From contig NZ_SRLE01000003.1 in assembly GCF_004745945.1 (NCBI RefSeq), positions 28,719 to 92,718 of the forward strand: a stretch of 64,000 bases of DNA, read 5' to 3'. The notes under the pieces are model-generated. The model did not search any database, was not told where the DNA came from, and worked only from the letters and a program-made list of their open reading frames with translations. Position 1 is the stretch's first letter. Each line of letters begins with the position of its first letter. This document shows, in pieces, positions 1 through 8,099 of this stretch. Origin of the DNA: Mangrovimicrobium sediminis (GTDB lineage: Bacteria > Pseudomonadota > Gammaproteobacteria > Pseudomonadales > Halieaceae). The position numbers and the translations under genes were made by a program.

Positions 1-417
1 GAACCTAAACAGGAGCCGCGGATTACCGACGAGGAACTCGCGGCCATTGCCCGCCAGGACCTGGCGCGGGTCATCTCCCAGGAAGACGAGGCGCTGGAGG
101 CGACCGCCACCGCCGAGGAGATGGCCAATAGCTACGCCGCGCTCATCCAGCAGACCGTGATCGGCTACTGGAGCCGTCCGCCCAGTGCGCGCAACGGCAT
201 GGAAGTGGAATTGCGCCTGCAACTGGTGCCCACGGGTGAGATTGTCAGCGTGCAGGTGGTACGCTCCAGCGGCAATGCGGCGTTTGACCGTTCCGCCATG
301 AACGCGGTGGAAAAAGCCGGCAGTTTCCCGGAACTTCGCAACCTGCCGCCGGACGAATTTGAACGTACTTTCAGGCGCTTCCGCCTGCTATTCAGACCCG
401 AGGACCTACGTTACTGA
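1..417 (+). CDS. tolA: TolA C-terminal part (5' truncated by window edge)
   Basis: The reading frame is open from base 1 and ends at a TGA at 415-417, so the start and the inner-membrane anchor lie outside the window. The visible 138 residues hold the end of the helical region and the compact C-terminal domain. TolA is the periplasm-spanning protein that links the TolQR motor to TolB/Pal and the outer membrane during cell division; it is also a colicin and phage import route. The domain resembles TonB C-terminal domains, with a segment around [17 protein letters not shown]. The stop overlaps the tolB start by one base (TGATG), indicating translational coupling. Identity is secure because tolB, pal and cpoB follow. 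Confidence 0.9.
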   Translation, partial: EPKQEPRITDEELAAIARQDLARVISQEDEALEATATAEEMANSYAALIQQTVIGYWSRPPSARNGMEVELRLQLVPTGEIVSVQVVRSSGNAAFDRSAMNAVEKAGSFPELRNLPPDEFERTFRRFRLLFRPEDLRY

Positions 418-1718
418 TGAAACGGCTGATTCTGGCGCTTGCGCCACTGCTGCTCGCCCTGCTGGCCCAGACCGCGCGCGCGGAACTGACCATCGAGATT
501 ACCCAGGGTATCGACAACCCCACGCCGATCGCCGTGGTGCCGTTCGCCTGGCAGGGTAGCGGCGGGACCGCCTCCGAGGATATCGCGGCGATCATCGACT
601 CGGACCTTGCCCGCAGCGGCCAGTTCTCGCCGGTGGACCGCGCCGACATGCTCGGCCGGCCCAGCCGCGAGCAGGACATCTTCTACCGGGACTGGCGCGC
701 GATCAGCGCCGAATACCTGTTGATCGGCCGCGCCTCCACCAGCGCCGGCGAGATGCGCATCGAGTACGAGCTGTACGACGTGGTGCGCCAGGCCAGCGTC
801 GCCGGCGCCGCGGTCACCGGCCCGGAGAACGAGGCGCGCATGCTGGCGCACCGGGTGGCCGACGCGGTCTATGAAAAACTCACCGGCATTCCCGGCGCCT
901 TCGCCACCCGCCTGCTGTACGTGGCGGTGACCCACGTGCCCGGCGGCAAGGACTACTACCGCCTGACCCTGGCCGATTCCGACGGCGCCCGCCCGATCGT
1001 GCTGCTGGAATCGCGCGAGCCGGTGCTGGCGCCGGGCTGGTCGCCGGACGGCACTCAGATCACCTATGTCTCCTTCGAAACCGGCCGCCCGGCGATCTAC
1101 CGGCAGAACCTGATGACCGGCGCGCGCGAGCAGTTGACCAATTTCAAGGGGCTCAACGGAGCCCCGGCCTGGTCGCCGGACGGCAGGATGCTGGCCATGG
1201 TGCTGTCGAAGGACGGCAGCCCGGACATCTACCTGATGAACCTTGCCACCAAGGAACTCACCCGGGTGACGCGGCACTACGCGATCGACACCGAGCCGAC
1301 CTGGATGCCCGACGGCCGCTCCTTGCTGTTCACCTCGGACCGCGGCGGCCGCCCGCAGATTTACCGCTACGATCTGCGCACCGGCAACACCGAACGGGTG
1401 ACCTTCGAGGGCAACTACAACGCCCGCGCCAGGGTCGCCCAGGACGGGCGCAACGTGGTGCTGGTGCACCAGCAGAGCGGGCGTTTCCACATCGCGGTTT
1501 ACGACCTGGTAAGCAAGCGCATGCAGGTACTTACTTCTACAGAACTTGACGAAAGTCCCAGTATCGCGCCCAATGGCTCTATGGTATTGTACGCAACGAA
1601 ATACCAGGGCCGCGGCATATTAGCCGCGGTTTCGGTAGATGGCGGCGTGAAATTCCGGCTGCCGGCACGGGAAGGTGACGTGCGCGAGCCGGCGTGGTCA
1701 CCTTACATGAGCCGTTAA
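417..1718 (+). CDS. tolB: Tol-Pal system beta-propeller protein TolB
   Basis: This is a periplasmic protein of 433 residues, normal for TolB. It starts with a Sec signal ([21 protein letters not shown]), then an N-terminal alpha/beta domain (about 25-160). A six-bladed propeller follows, built of repeats carrying the WSPDG/WMPDG-type motif (for example [14 protein letters not shown] and [13 protein letters not shown]). TolB binds Pal through the propeller and TolA through its N-terminus, transmitting inner-membrane energy to the outer membrane. The ATG overlaps the tolA stop by one base and pal follows 53 bases later, so it is part of the tol-pal operon. Confidence 0.97.
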   Translation: MKRLILALAPLLLALLAQTARAELTIEITQGIDNPTPIAVVPFAWQGSGGTASEDIAAIIDSDLARSGQFSPVDRADMLGRPSREQDIFYRDWRAISAEYLLIGRASTSAGEMRIEYELYDVVRQASVAGAAVTGPENEARMLAHRVADAVYEKLTGIPGAFATRLLYVAVTHVPGGKDYYRLTLADSDGARPIVLLESREPVLAPGWSPDGTQITYVSFETGRPAIYRQNLMTGAREQLTNFKGLNGAPAWSPDGRMLAMVLSKDGSPDIYLMNLATKELTRVTRHYAIDTEPTWMPDGRSLLFTSDRGGRPQIYRYDLRTGNTERVTFEGNYNARARVAQDGRNVVLVHQQSGRFHIAVYDLVSKRMQVLTSTELDESPSIAPNGSMVLYATKYQGRGILAAVSVDGGVKFRLPAREGDVREPAWSPYMSR

Positions 1719-1771
1719 CCGGGCATTTAAAAACAAACTCTATACCTACTGATATCTCAAGGAACAAAGCT

Positions 1772-2293
1772 ATGAAATATCTTCCTGTTGCTGGTAAAGC
1801 CGTGATCGTAATGTTCACCGCCGCGCTCCTGGCCGCGTGTTCCAGCAGCGCGAAAAAGGACGATGAAGAGGCAGCGGCCGCCGCCGCAGCCGCCGCCAAG
1901 GCCGAGCAGGAGCGCGCTGCAGCAGCAGCCGCCGCCCAGAGCGAAATGCGCGCCAAGCGCGACGCCGCGGCCGCTTACGGCAGCGTCTTCTACTTCGACT
2001 TCGACAGCTACGCGCTGAAGCCGGAGGCCATCGAGGCACTGAACGCGCACATCGCCTACCTGAAGACCACCGACGAAGCAGTTCGCCTGGAAGGCCACAC
2101 CGACGAGCGCGGCACGCGCGAGTACAACATGGCCCTGGGTGAGCGCCGCGCCAACGCGGTACGCGACTACATGGTTGTGAATGGCCTGCCAAGCTACCGC
2201 ATCGAAACCGTGAGCTACGGTGAAGAGCGCCCGATCTCCATGGGCAGCGGTGAGTCCAACTGGTCCCAGAACCGGCGCGTAGAACTCAAGTAA
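1772..2293 (+). CDS. pal: Peptidoglycan-associated lipoprotein Pal
   Basis: This is an outer-membrane lipoprotein of 173 residues. The start at 1772 is preferred over an in-frame ATG 78 bases upstream because it has AAGGA nine bases ahead and gives a proper lipoprotein signal with lipobox LAAC. An Ala-rich charged linker (EEAAAAAAAAAKAEQERAAA) leads into an OmpA-like peptidoglycan-binding domain. That domain has the characteristic segments FDFDSYAL, LEGHTDERGTREYN, LGERRANAV and a final NRRVELK. Pal ties the outer membrane to peptidoglycan and is repositioned by TolB at the division site. It is followed at once by cpoB. Confidence 0.97.
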   Translation: MKYLPVAGKAVIVMFTAALLAACSSSAKKDDEEAAAAAAAAAKAEQERAAAAAAAQSEMRAKRDAAAAYGSVFYFDFDSYALKPEAIEALNAHIAYLKTTDEAVRLEGHTDERGTREYNMALGERRANAVRDYMVVNGLPSYRIETVSYGEERPISMGSGESNWSQNRRVELK

Positions 2294-2300
2294 GCCGCCT

Positions 2301-3278
2301 ATGGCGTACCTGAGTAAATGGCTTGTAGCAGGCGGGCTGGTCCTGGTGACCAGCCCGTTCTGTTTTATGGCGTCGGCACAGGACTATGTCGATGTCGAGG
2401 CGGAGCGCGGTAGCCGCACCACGCCGGCGACACCGGACACCGCAACCCCGACGACACCCGAAGCGTCCAGCCCGAGCCAGGGCGACTACGCCTATCCCGA
2501 TTCCTTCAGCACCGCCCCGGCAGACGCTGGCGGCCCGGCCCCGGCCACCAGCTACGGTCTTGGCGGCTCACCCGCCGGCCCGGTAGTGACCGCGGCACCG
2601 CCGACAACCGGCGCGGCACCGGTGGCAGGCGCAGCCGGCAGCGGCAACATGGGCACCCTGTTCCTGGAAGTACAGCAACTGCGCCAGGACGTCATGCGCC
2701 TCAACGGTATCGTCGAGGAGCAGGCCAACGAGTTGCGCGAATTGAAAGCCCAGAGCCTGGAGCGCTATGTCGATATGGACAAGCGCATCAGTGCCCTCGG
2801 CGGCGGCGCCGCAGCGCCAACCACCAGCACCAACACCAGCACCATTACCGCAGGCGGCGGTGCCGCGGCCATGGGCAAGAGCGCCGAACTGCCCGGCGAG
2901 TCCGACGCCTACCGCGCGGCCTACGCGCTGGTGCGCAGCCAGTCCTTCGACAAGGCGGTAGACGCGTTCAACCAGTTCCTGCGCGATTACCCGGACGGCA
3001 AGTACGCGCCCAACGCCCACTACTGGCTCGGCGAGCTCTACCTGGTGATCGACCCGCCGGACCCGGAGGCCTCGCGCCAGGCGTTCACCCTGCTGCTCAG
3101 CGAGTACCCGGACAACCCGAAGGCACCAGACGCCATGTTCAAGCTGGGCAAGGTGTATTTCCTCAAGGGCAACCGGGCGAAATCCCGCGAGTACCTGGAT
3201 CGCGTGATCAGCGACTACGGCAGCACCAGCAACTCCGCCGTGCAGATGGCGCGGGACTTCATCGACGAGAACTTCTAG
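2301..3278 (+). CDS. cpoB: Cell division coordinator CpoB (YbgF), TPR protein
   Basis: This is a periplasmic protein of 325 residues starting seven bases after pal. A signal peptide ends near MASAQD, followed by a long Pro/Thr/Ala-rich linker (about 30-115). A coiled-coil trimerisation segment comes next (LFLEVQQLRQDVMRLNGIV), then a second Thr/Asn/Gly linker. The C-terminal part is made of TPR repeats (AYALVRSQSFDKAVDAFNQF, HYWLGELYLV, MFKLGKVYFLKGN). CpoB binds TolA and PBP1B and couples outer-membrane constriction to septal peptidoglycan synthesis in E. coli. The low-complexity linkers are longer than in the E. coli protein, which accounts for its greater length. Confidence 0.95.
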   Translation: MAYLSKWLVAGGLVLVTSPFCFMASAQDYVDVEAERGSRTTPATPDTATPTTPEASSPSQGDYAYPDSFSTAPADAGGPAPATSYGLGGSPAGPVVTAAPPTTGAAPVAGAAGSGNMGTLFLEVQQLRQDVMRLNGIVEEQANELRELKAQSLERYVDMDKRISALGGGAAAPTTSTNTSTITAGGGAAAMGKSAELPGESDAYRAAYALVRSQSFDKAVDAFNQFLRDYPDGKYAPNAHYWLGELYLVIDPPDPEASRQAFTLLLSEYPDNPKAPDAMFKLGKVYFLKGNRAKSREYLDRVISDYGSTSNSAVQMARDFIDENF

Positions 3279-3299
3279 GCCCGCGGGCCCGGAGGCGGT

Positions 3300-3968
3300 A
3301 TGTCGGACACCCTGGTGCACAGCGCCGATGCCCTGCGCATCACCGAAATCTTCTACTCCCTGCAGGGAGAGGCGCGCACCGTGGGCCTGCCCACGGTGTT
3401 CGTGCGCCTGACCGGCTGTCCCCTGCGCTGTACCTACTGCGACACCGCCTACGCTTTCAGCGGCGGTGAACTGCGCAGCTTCGAGGATATCCTCGCAACT
3501 GTTGCCAACTACCGGCCGCGCTATGTCACCTTGACCGGCGGTGAACCCCTGGCCCAGCCGGGCTGCCTGCGCCTGCTCACCCAACTGTGCGACGCGGGCT
3601 ACGAGGTCTCGCTGGAAACCGGCGGCGCGCTCAGCGTGGCGGGCGTTGACCCGCGGGTAGTTAAAGTGGTGGACCTGAAGACACCGGCCTCCGGCGAACT
3701 GGCGCGCAACGACTACGCCAACATGGCGCTGCTCGGCCCGGCGGACCAGGTCAAGTTCGTCATCTGCAACCGTCAGGATTATGACTGGGCCCGCCTGATG
3801 CTGGACCAGTACGATCTGGCGCAGCGGGTCTCCGACGTGTTGTTCTCCCCCAGTCACGGCCAGCTCGAAGGGCGCACCCTGGCCGAGTGGATACTGCAGG
3901 ACAACCTGCCGGTGCGCCTGCAGCTGCAGTTGCATAAACTTCTCTGGAACGATGCCCCGGGGCACTGA
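3300..3968 (+). CDS. queE: 7-carboxy-7-deazaguanine synthase QueE
   Basis: This radical SAM enzyme of 222 residues converts 6-carboxy-5,6,7,8-tetrahydropterin to 7-carboxy-7-deazaguanine, the ring-contraction step towards preQ0 and queuosine. The cluster motif is visible as C40-x3-C44-x2-C47 (TGCPLRCTYCDTAYAF), followed by the SAM-binding LTGGEPLAQPG. A ribosome binding site (GGAGG) lies just ahead of the ATG. The stop is directly followed by the queC ATG, so the two genes are coupled. Placement behind cpoB is the same as in Pseudomonas. Confidence 0.96.
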   Translation: MSDTLVHSADALRITEIFYSLQGEARTVGLPTVFVRLTGCPLRCTYCDTAYAFSGGELRSFEDILATVANYRPRYVTLTGGEPLAQPGCLRLLTQLCDAGYEVSLETGGALSVAGVDPRVVKVVDLKTPASGELARNDYANMALLGPADQVKFVICNRQDYDWARLMLDQYDLAQRVSDVLFSPSHGQLEGRTLAEWILQDNLPVRLQLQLHKLLWNDAPGH

Positions 3969-4655
3969 ATGAGCGACCAACCGCGCGCCGTGATCCTGGT
4001 ATCCGGCGGACTCGACTCCACCACCGTGCTGGCCATGGCGCGCCAGCAGGGCTACGCCTGCTATACCCTGAGCTTCGACTACGGCCAGCGCAGCCGCGCC
4101 GAATTGCTCGCCGCCGAGCGCGTGTCCGCGGCCCTCGGTGATGTCGAGCACAAAGTGGTGAAGCTGAACCTGGACAGCATCGGCGGTTCGGCGCTCACCG
4201 ATCACAGCATCGCCGTACCGGAGGAGGCCACCGAGGGCATCCCCGTCACCTATGTGCCGGCGCGCAATACCGTGTTCCTCTCCATCGCCCTGGGCTGGGC
4301 CGAAGTGCTCGGCGCGCAGGATATCTTCATCGGCGTCAATGCCGTGGACTATTCGGGCTACCCGGACTGCCGGCCGGCCTACATCGCGGCCTTCGAGGCC
4401 ATGGCTAACCTCGCCACCCGCGCCGGCGTCGAAGGCGAAAAGCTGACTATCCACGCCCCGCTGATGGACCTGGGCAAGGACCAGATTATCCGCGCCGGTA
4501 CCGAGCTGGGGGTGGATTATGCCCTGACCGTGTCCTGCTACCAGGCGACGGAAGACGGGCTGGCCTGCGGCCGCTGCGACAGCTGTCGCCTGCGTCGCGA
4601 GGGGTTCGCCGACGCGGGGGTGACGGACCCGACCCGCTATGCCGGCGCGAGCTGA
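3969..4655 (+). CDS. queC: 7-cyano-7-deazaguanine synthase QueC
   Basis: This cytosolic ATP-dependent enzyme of 228 residues converts 7-carboxy-7-deazaguanine to preQ0, the next step after QueE. Visible marks are the PP-loop [13 protein letters not shown] near the N-terminus, the [11 protein letters not shown] segment typical of the family, and the C-terminal zinc site [18 protein letters not shown]. It begins immediately after the queE stop with no spacer. A stem-loop with a T-run follows 38 bases later. Confidence 0.97.
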   Translation: MSDQPRAVILVSGGLDSTTVLAMARQQGYACYTLSFDYGQRSRAELLAAERVSAALGDVEHKVVKLNLDSIGGSALTDHSIAVPEEATEGIPVTYVPARNTVFLSIALGWAEVLGAQDIFIGVNAVDYSGYPDCRPAYIAAFEAMANLATRAGVEGEKLTIHAPLMDLGKDQIIRAGTELGVDYALTVSCYQATEDGLACGRCDSCRLRREGFADAGVTDPTRYAGAS

Positions 4656-4693
4656 AAACGGCCGGGGCAGCGCCTTCCCGCGGCCAAAAAAAT

Positions 4694-4715
4694 GCCCGCC
4701 CCGGGCTTGTGTTTT
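4694..4715 (+). terminator. Rho-independent terminator after queC
   Basis: The stem GCCCG/CGGGC with a three-base loop is followed by TTGTGTTTT, and an A-run precedes the stem. It lies 38 bases behind the queC stop and probably ends the tol-pal-que transcript. The stem is short (5 bp), so termination may be partial. Confidence 0.55.
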
Positions 4716-4734
4716 CGAGCTAAATCCGTAAGAT
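4707..4734 (+). promoter_or_regulatory. Predicted sigma-70 promoter of tRNA-Lys
   Basis: A TTGTGT box at 4707-4712 and TAAGAT at 4729-4734 are separated by 16 bases. The mature tRNA begins 13 bases after the -10 box. The -35 box uses the T-rich tail of the preceding terminator, so the two signals overlap. This is prediction from consensus only. Confidence 0.45.
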
Positions 4735-4747
4735 ACGCTGCTCTTTC

Positions 4748-4823
4748 GGGCCGTTAGCTCAGTTGGTAGAGCAGTTGGCTTTTAACCAATTGGTCGCTGG
4801 TTCGAGCCCAGCACGGCCCACCA
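4748..4823 (+). tRNA. tRNA-Lys (anticodon TTT)
   Basis: This is a 76-base cloverleaf. The acceptor stem GGGCCGT (4748-4754) pairs with ACGGCCC (4813-4819), the discriminator base is A, and CCA is encoded. The D-arm is AGCTCAGTTGGTAGAGC, the anticodon loop CTTTTAA carries TTT, and the T-arm contains GGTTCGAGCCC. It sits behind queC as in Pseudomonas, and a strong terminator follows. Confidence 0.97.
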
Positions 4824-4830
4824 TTTTCCG

Positions 4831-4866
4831 AAAGGGTTAGCGGTTTATCACCGCTAGCCCTTTTTT
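4831..4866 (+). terminator. Rho-independent terminator after tRNA-Lys
   Basis: The stem GGGTTAGCGG pairs with CCGCTAGCCC (one G-T pair) around a TTTATCA loop. It is followed by six T residues, and AAA precedes the stem. It begins seven bases after the tRNA CCA end. Confidence 0.9.
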
Positions 4867-4968
4867 GTTGGCCCGTCCCCTCCAGCCGTATCTCGCGCCC
4901 GTTGCCCGCCGGTTCAGCCTTCTTTGGCGGGCTGCTCGCAGGGACGGAACCCGGGTTAGCCGCTGCGC

Positions 4969-5262
4969 TCAGATCGACGTGGCCAGGAGCAGAACGCAGC
5001 TGCCGCAAGCAGTGACGACTGCGCTGATCACCAGGGCCAGGGGCAGGATGTCGAAGATCTGCGGCCAGGCGCCATTCGGGCTGCTCCGTGACCGATGCTG
5101 TGGCGCATTCGCCGATTGGGTGGGTACCGGATCCGCCACGGTGGCGTGGCCGGTCATGTCCCCTGTCCATAGGCGTGGCGTGCTTGCATCCGTCAACGTC
5201 GGGCCAATCCAGGGTGTTGGCATTGTCGGTGTCTGCGCGAACTTTCCATTCTGGCTATCCAT
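4969..5262 (-). CDS. Small C-tail-anchored membrane protein of unknown function
   Basis: This is a 97-residue protein not recognised from any family. Its reality is supported by a good ribosome binding site (TTTAGGAG, six bases before the ATG). It has a polar Pro/Thr-rich N-terminal two thirds and one hydrophobic segment at the extreme C-terminus (ILPLALVISAVVTACGSC), leaving almost nothing beyond the membrane. It is transcribed away from the neighbouring BTAD regulator, with about 150 bases of shared upstream DNA. Its role is unknown. Confidence 0.55.
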   Translation of the reverse strand: MDSQNGKFAQTPTMPTPWIGPTLTDASTPRLWTGDMTGHATVADPVPTQSANAPQHRSRSSPNGAWPQIFDILPLALVISAVVTACGSCVLLLATSI

Positions 5263-5409
5263 GCTAGTCTCCTAAACTTGCGAATCGGGTGTGGCACCTA
5301 ACCGGTGCCAGGCGCGGCCAGTCTGTCCATGCGGCGTTGGACCGGGCGTGGCGATCCCGTGGTAAGCGCCGTTGTAATTACTTGTGAATTTGTTGGCTGG
5401 GCGGGGTTC

Positions 5410-7020
5410 ATGTCAGGGTTGGAAATACGCACGCTCGGCGAACTCGCCGTGCTATGCGACGGCGAGGCCCTCAAGTTGCCCGCGTCCCGCCGCACGCGCG
5501 CGCTGCTGGCCTACCTCGCCCTGACCGGTCGGCCACACCGCCGCGACCGCCTCTGTGAACTGCTCTGGGAAATTCCCGACGACCCGCGCGCCGCGCTGCG
5601 CTGGTCGCTCAGCAAACTGCGTCAGGTGGTCAACGATGCGGGATGTGAGCGTCTCCGGGCGGATCGCGAGCGCGTCGAACTCGAGGCCGACGATTTACGC
5701 CTGGACATCGCCAACTACGCACAAGAACTGGAAGCGGAGTCAATTGGCATGCAGCGACTGGAAGCGTTGGTCGCGGTGCTGTCCGAAGGGTTGCTGGAAG
5801 GTATCGATATCCCGGACCAACCCCTGTTTCAGGAGTGGCTGCATGCAGAGCGTGAGGACGTGCAGCGGCTGCGAGGCCGCGCCGTCAGCCGCCTTGCTAC
5901 GCACTCCCAACTCCCCCCCGGCCGCGCGGTTGCGCTCGCACGCAGCTGGCTTGATATCGAGCCGTTCAGTGTAGATGCCGCTCATCTGTGGCTTGCAAGG
6001 CTGGAACAGTTCGGCCAACCAGAGCAAGCCGCTGTGGCGCGCGAGGAATTGACCCGCCGGTTCAACAATGCCGGCATCGCCTGGTCCGCGCAGTCGCCAA
6101 CCGCCCCGGCGGAGGAAGGTTCGACATCCGCGGGGACAGGCTCGACCCCGCGGCAATTGCTGGCGCGGCAGAAAATCCAATTCTGTCGTGCGTCGGATGA
6201 GGTAAATATCGCCTACGCCAGCGTCGGCAGCGGCCCGTCCATCGTCAAGGCCGCCAACTGGCTCAGCCACCTGGAACTGGACTGGGATGCGCCGATCTGG
6301 TCGCCGCTGTTTCGCGAACTGGCGCGTGACCACCGCTTCATCCGCTACGACGAACGCGGCAACGGTCTTTCGGATTGGGATGTCGGCGATATCAGCTTCG
6401 ACGCCTTCGTCGCAGACCTCGAAACCGTGGTGGACACACTGGAACTGGACCGATTTGCCCTGCTCGGCATTTCCCAGGGGGCGGCGGTGTCCATCGAGTA
6501 CGCGGTGCGCCACCCCGAGCGCGTTTCGCGCCTGGTCCTGTTCGGCGGCTATCCCGCCGGCTGGCGCATCGATGCCAGTGCCGACGAGATCGCCGAGCGC
6601 GAGGCAGTAATGACCCTCACAGCGACCGGCTGGGGGCGAGACAACCCCGCCTATCGACAGATATTCTCATCGACCTTCATGCCCGGCGCCACCGCCGGGG
6701 AGCTGGCCTGGTTTAACGACTTCCAGCGCGCCACCACCTCCGCGGAAAACGCCGTGCGCTTTCTCTCCGCCTTCGGCGACATCGACGTACGTGAGCAACT
6801 CGCGCGGGTGAGGGTGCCCACGCTGGTGATTCACTCTGCGGGTGACCGGCGCATCCCGCTGGCCACTGGCCGTGAGATTGCCACGCGCGTTCCGGGCGCG
6901 GAGTTTCTCAGCCTGGACAGTGATGGCCACCTGCTGCTCGGCAGAGAGCCAGCGTCGGAGGAGTTTGTTGCGGCGGTGCGGGAGTTTCTGGCGCGGGACA
7001 GCAACGGCGCAACAGGCTGA
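5410..7020 (+). CDS. BTAD-type transcriptional activator domain fused to alpha/beta hydrolase
   Basis: This protein has 536 residues. The N-terminal region (about 1-95, MSGLEIRTLGELAVLCDGE onward) looks like the winged-helix DNA-binding domain of SARP/BTAD regulators. An all-helical bacterial transcriptional activation domain follows (about 95-230). The C-terminal half (about 260-536) is an alpha/beta hydrolase with nucleophile elbow GISQG (Ser355), acid Asp479 (HSAGDRRIPL) and His507 (SDGHLLL), so the triad appears complete. Start 5410 is chosen because the DNA-binding domain begins there; an upstream in-frame ATG at 5305 would add 35 residues unlike the family. The fusion suggests a regulator whose hydrolase-fold domain binds or turns over a small ligand; that is inference. 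Confidence 0.85.
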   Translation: MSGLEIRTLGELAVLCDGEALKLPASRRTRALLAYLALTGRPHRRDRLCELLWEIPDDPRAALRWSLSKLRQVVNDAGCERLRADRERVELEADDLRLDIANYAQELEAESIGMQRLEALVAVLSEGLLEGIDIPDQPLFQEWLHAEREDVQRLRGRAVSRLATHSQLPPGRAVALARSWLDIEPFSVDAAHLWLARLEQFGQPEQAAVAREELTRRFNNAGIAWSAQSPTAPAEEGSTSAGTGSTPRQLLARQKIQFCRASDEVNIAYASVGSGPSIVKAANWLSHLELDWDAPIWSPLFRELARDHRFIRYDERGNGLSDWDVGDISFDAFVADLETVVDTLELDRFALLGISQGAAVSIEYAVRHPERVSRLVLFGGYPAGWRIDASADEIAEREAVMTLTATGWGRDNPAYRQIFSSTFMPGATAGELAWFNDFQRATTSAENAVRFLSAFGDIDVREQLARVRVPTLVIHSAGDRRIPLATGREIATRVPGAEFLSLDSDGHLLLGREPASEEFVAAVREFLARDSNGATG

Positions 7021-7073
7021 TTTACCGGGGGACAGCAGGCGTTGTTTCTGGGGCTGTGAACCGGGCGTGCTGC

Positions 7074-7652
7074 CTACTCCGGCACAACATCCCCGCAATC
7101 CCCATCAACCCAACTCCCCGTCACCATAATCTGCTGCGTCATCTCCTGCTGCATCCCCCCCGGCCCGCTCATCATGCCACTGCCTTCCATCTTCATGGTG
7201 TAGCCGGTGGGTCCATCGGCGACCAGCTCGCCGGACATCTCGCCCGCGTAGCCGCTGCTGCCATCACAGCTGCCGGCAAATTTGACGCTGTTACTCGTTT
7301 CCCCGGTTTTGCTGAACGTGCAGCCGCCGTCGCCGGAGAGCTCCTGGAGCCAGGTATCCACGTCGCTCATGGACTTCGCCTTTTCCGCGGTCACGCAGCT
7401 CAGTTGTTCCTCTGAAGGGGCTTCGGGGATGGAGGCGTGGGCCTCAGGCGGCAGGCGCTCGAGCATCTGCTGCCTGGCGGCGCGCATCTGCTCCATGAAA
7501 TCCTGCCCGTTGATCAGGATCTTGCTGCTGGCTTTCCACAGGCCGGGTCGCGGTTCCACGTCGAAGCTCTCCGCCCGGGATGGCGCGGCCAGCAGGCAGC
7601 CTCCGAGTGCGAGGAAACCCAGGGTGGTTCGGAAGTATCTGCGCGCGGTCAT
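7074..7652 (-). CDS. Secreted DUF3617-type protein
   Basis: The protein has 192 residues with a signal peptide (MTARRYFRTTLGFLALGGCLLAAPSRAES). The mature part starts with the family's typical opening about the protein or sample being less than intact (FDVEPRPGLWKASSKILING). It then has conserved Cys residues (LSCVTAEKA, GGCTFSKTG, GSCDGSSGY) and a Met/Gly-rich stretch (MKMEGSGMMSGPGGMQQEM) near the C-terminus. Proteins of this type are periplasmic and functionally uncharacterised. The frame stays open upstream to 8072, but only the start at 7652 gives a signal peptide. It converges with the BTAD-hydrolase gene. Confidence 0.75.
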   Translation of the reverse strand: MTARRYFRTTLGFLALGGCLLAAPSRAESFDVEPRPGLWKASSKILINGQDFMEQMRAARQQMLERLPPEAHASIPEAPSEEQLSCVTAEKAKSMSDVDTWLQELSGDGGCTFSKTGETSNSVKFAGSCDGSSGYAGEMSGELVADGPTGYTMKMEGSGMMSGPGGMQQEMTQQIMVTGSWVDGDCGDVVPE

Positions 7653-7961
7653 CGGGGGTGCCTGTCGTAGTGCGTGAGCGACAAGTATAGCCGCTCCCCC
7701 GCCGGTCGAGTCCGGCGTGTGACAGCCGTACCGCTTGCCGTCGTCGTCGCAGCCGCGCGCGCGTTCGGGGCCGACCTCGAGTAACACCACAGGTTTGCCG
7801 CGCAGGGACGCAACTTTAGCCCGCCGCGACGGGACGTGTGTCACATTCTTCCCCATTCGCTGTTGGAATATCTCGGCCGAAAAACTATAAAGCCAATGAA
7901 AACAGCTGCTTATCAATGCTCCTGGAGGGCGTGCACCGCTCGCATTTTGGCCCTGTTCCGA
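7653..7961. other. Intergenic region between divergent genes
   Basis: This stretch separates the DUF3617 gene and the REC-GGDEF-EAL gene, which are transcribed away from each other. It becomes AT-richer around 7850-7970. The right part holds a sigma-28-like promoter, listed separately. No RNA gene or convincing small coding sequence was seen. Confidence 0.5.
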
Positions 7962-7988
7962 TAAATCTTTTTCCGCAGGCGCCGATGA
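7962..7988 (+). promoter_or_regulatory. Candidate sigma-28 (FliA) promoter
   Basis: TAAATCTT-N11-GCCGATGA compares with the enterobacterial FliA consensus TAAAGTTT-N11-GCCGATAA: 6/8 and 7/8 matches at the exact spacing. It lies about 110 bases ahead of the REC-PAS-GGDEF-EAL start. It is supported by two similar sites upstream of the che genes. Confidence 0.5.
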
Positions 7989-8099
7989 ATTAGGCAGGAC
8001 GCGGAATCCACGGGACTGATTCGCGCGAGAGGGTGAGGGCCAGGATATGGGCTCAACCCCGGAAAGGAACACTGCAAGTCAGGGGCAGAGGCGATAATA

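Noticed and set aside
2568..4454. 628-codon minus-strand frame
   Set aside because: Shadow of cpoB, queE and queC in high-GC DNA; low-complexity composition.
4754..5170. 138-codon frame antisense to tRNA-Lys, ending in CWARTSDQLVKSQLL
   Set aside because: The tail is the reverse translation of the tRNA gene, a well-known false annotation; no ribosome site.
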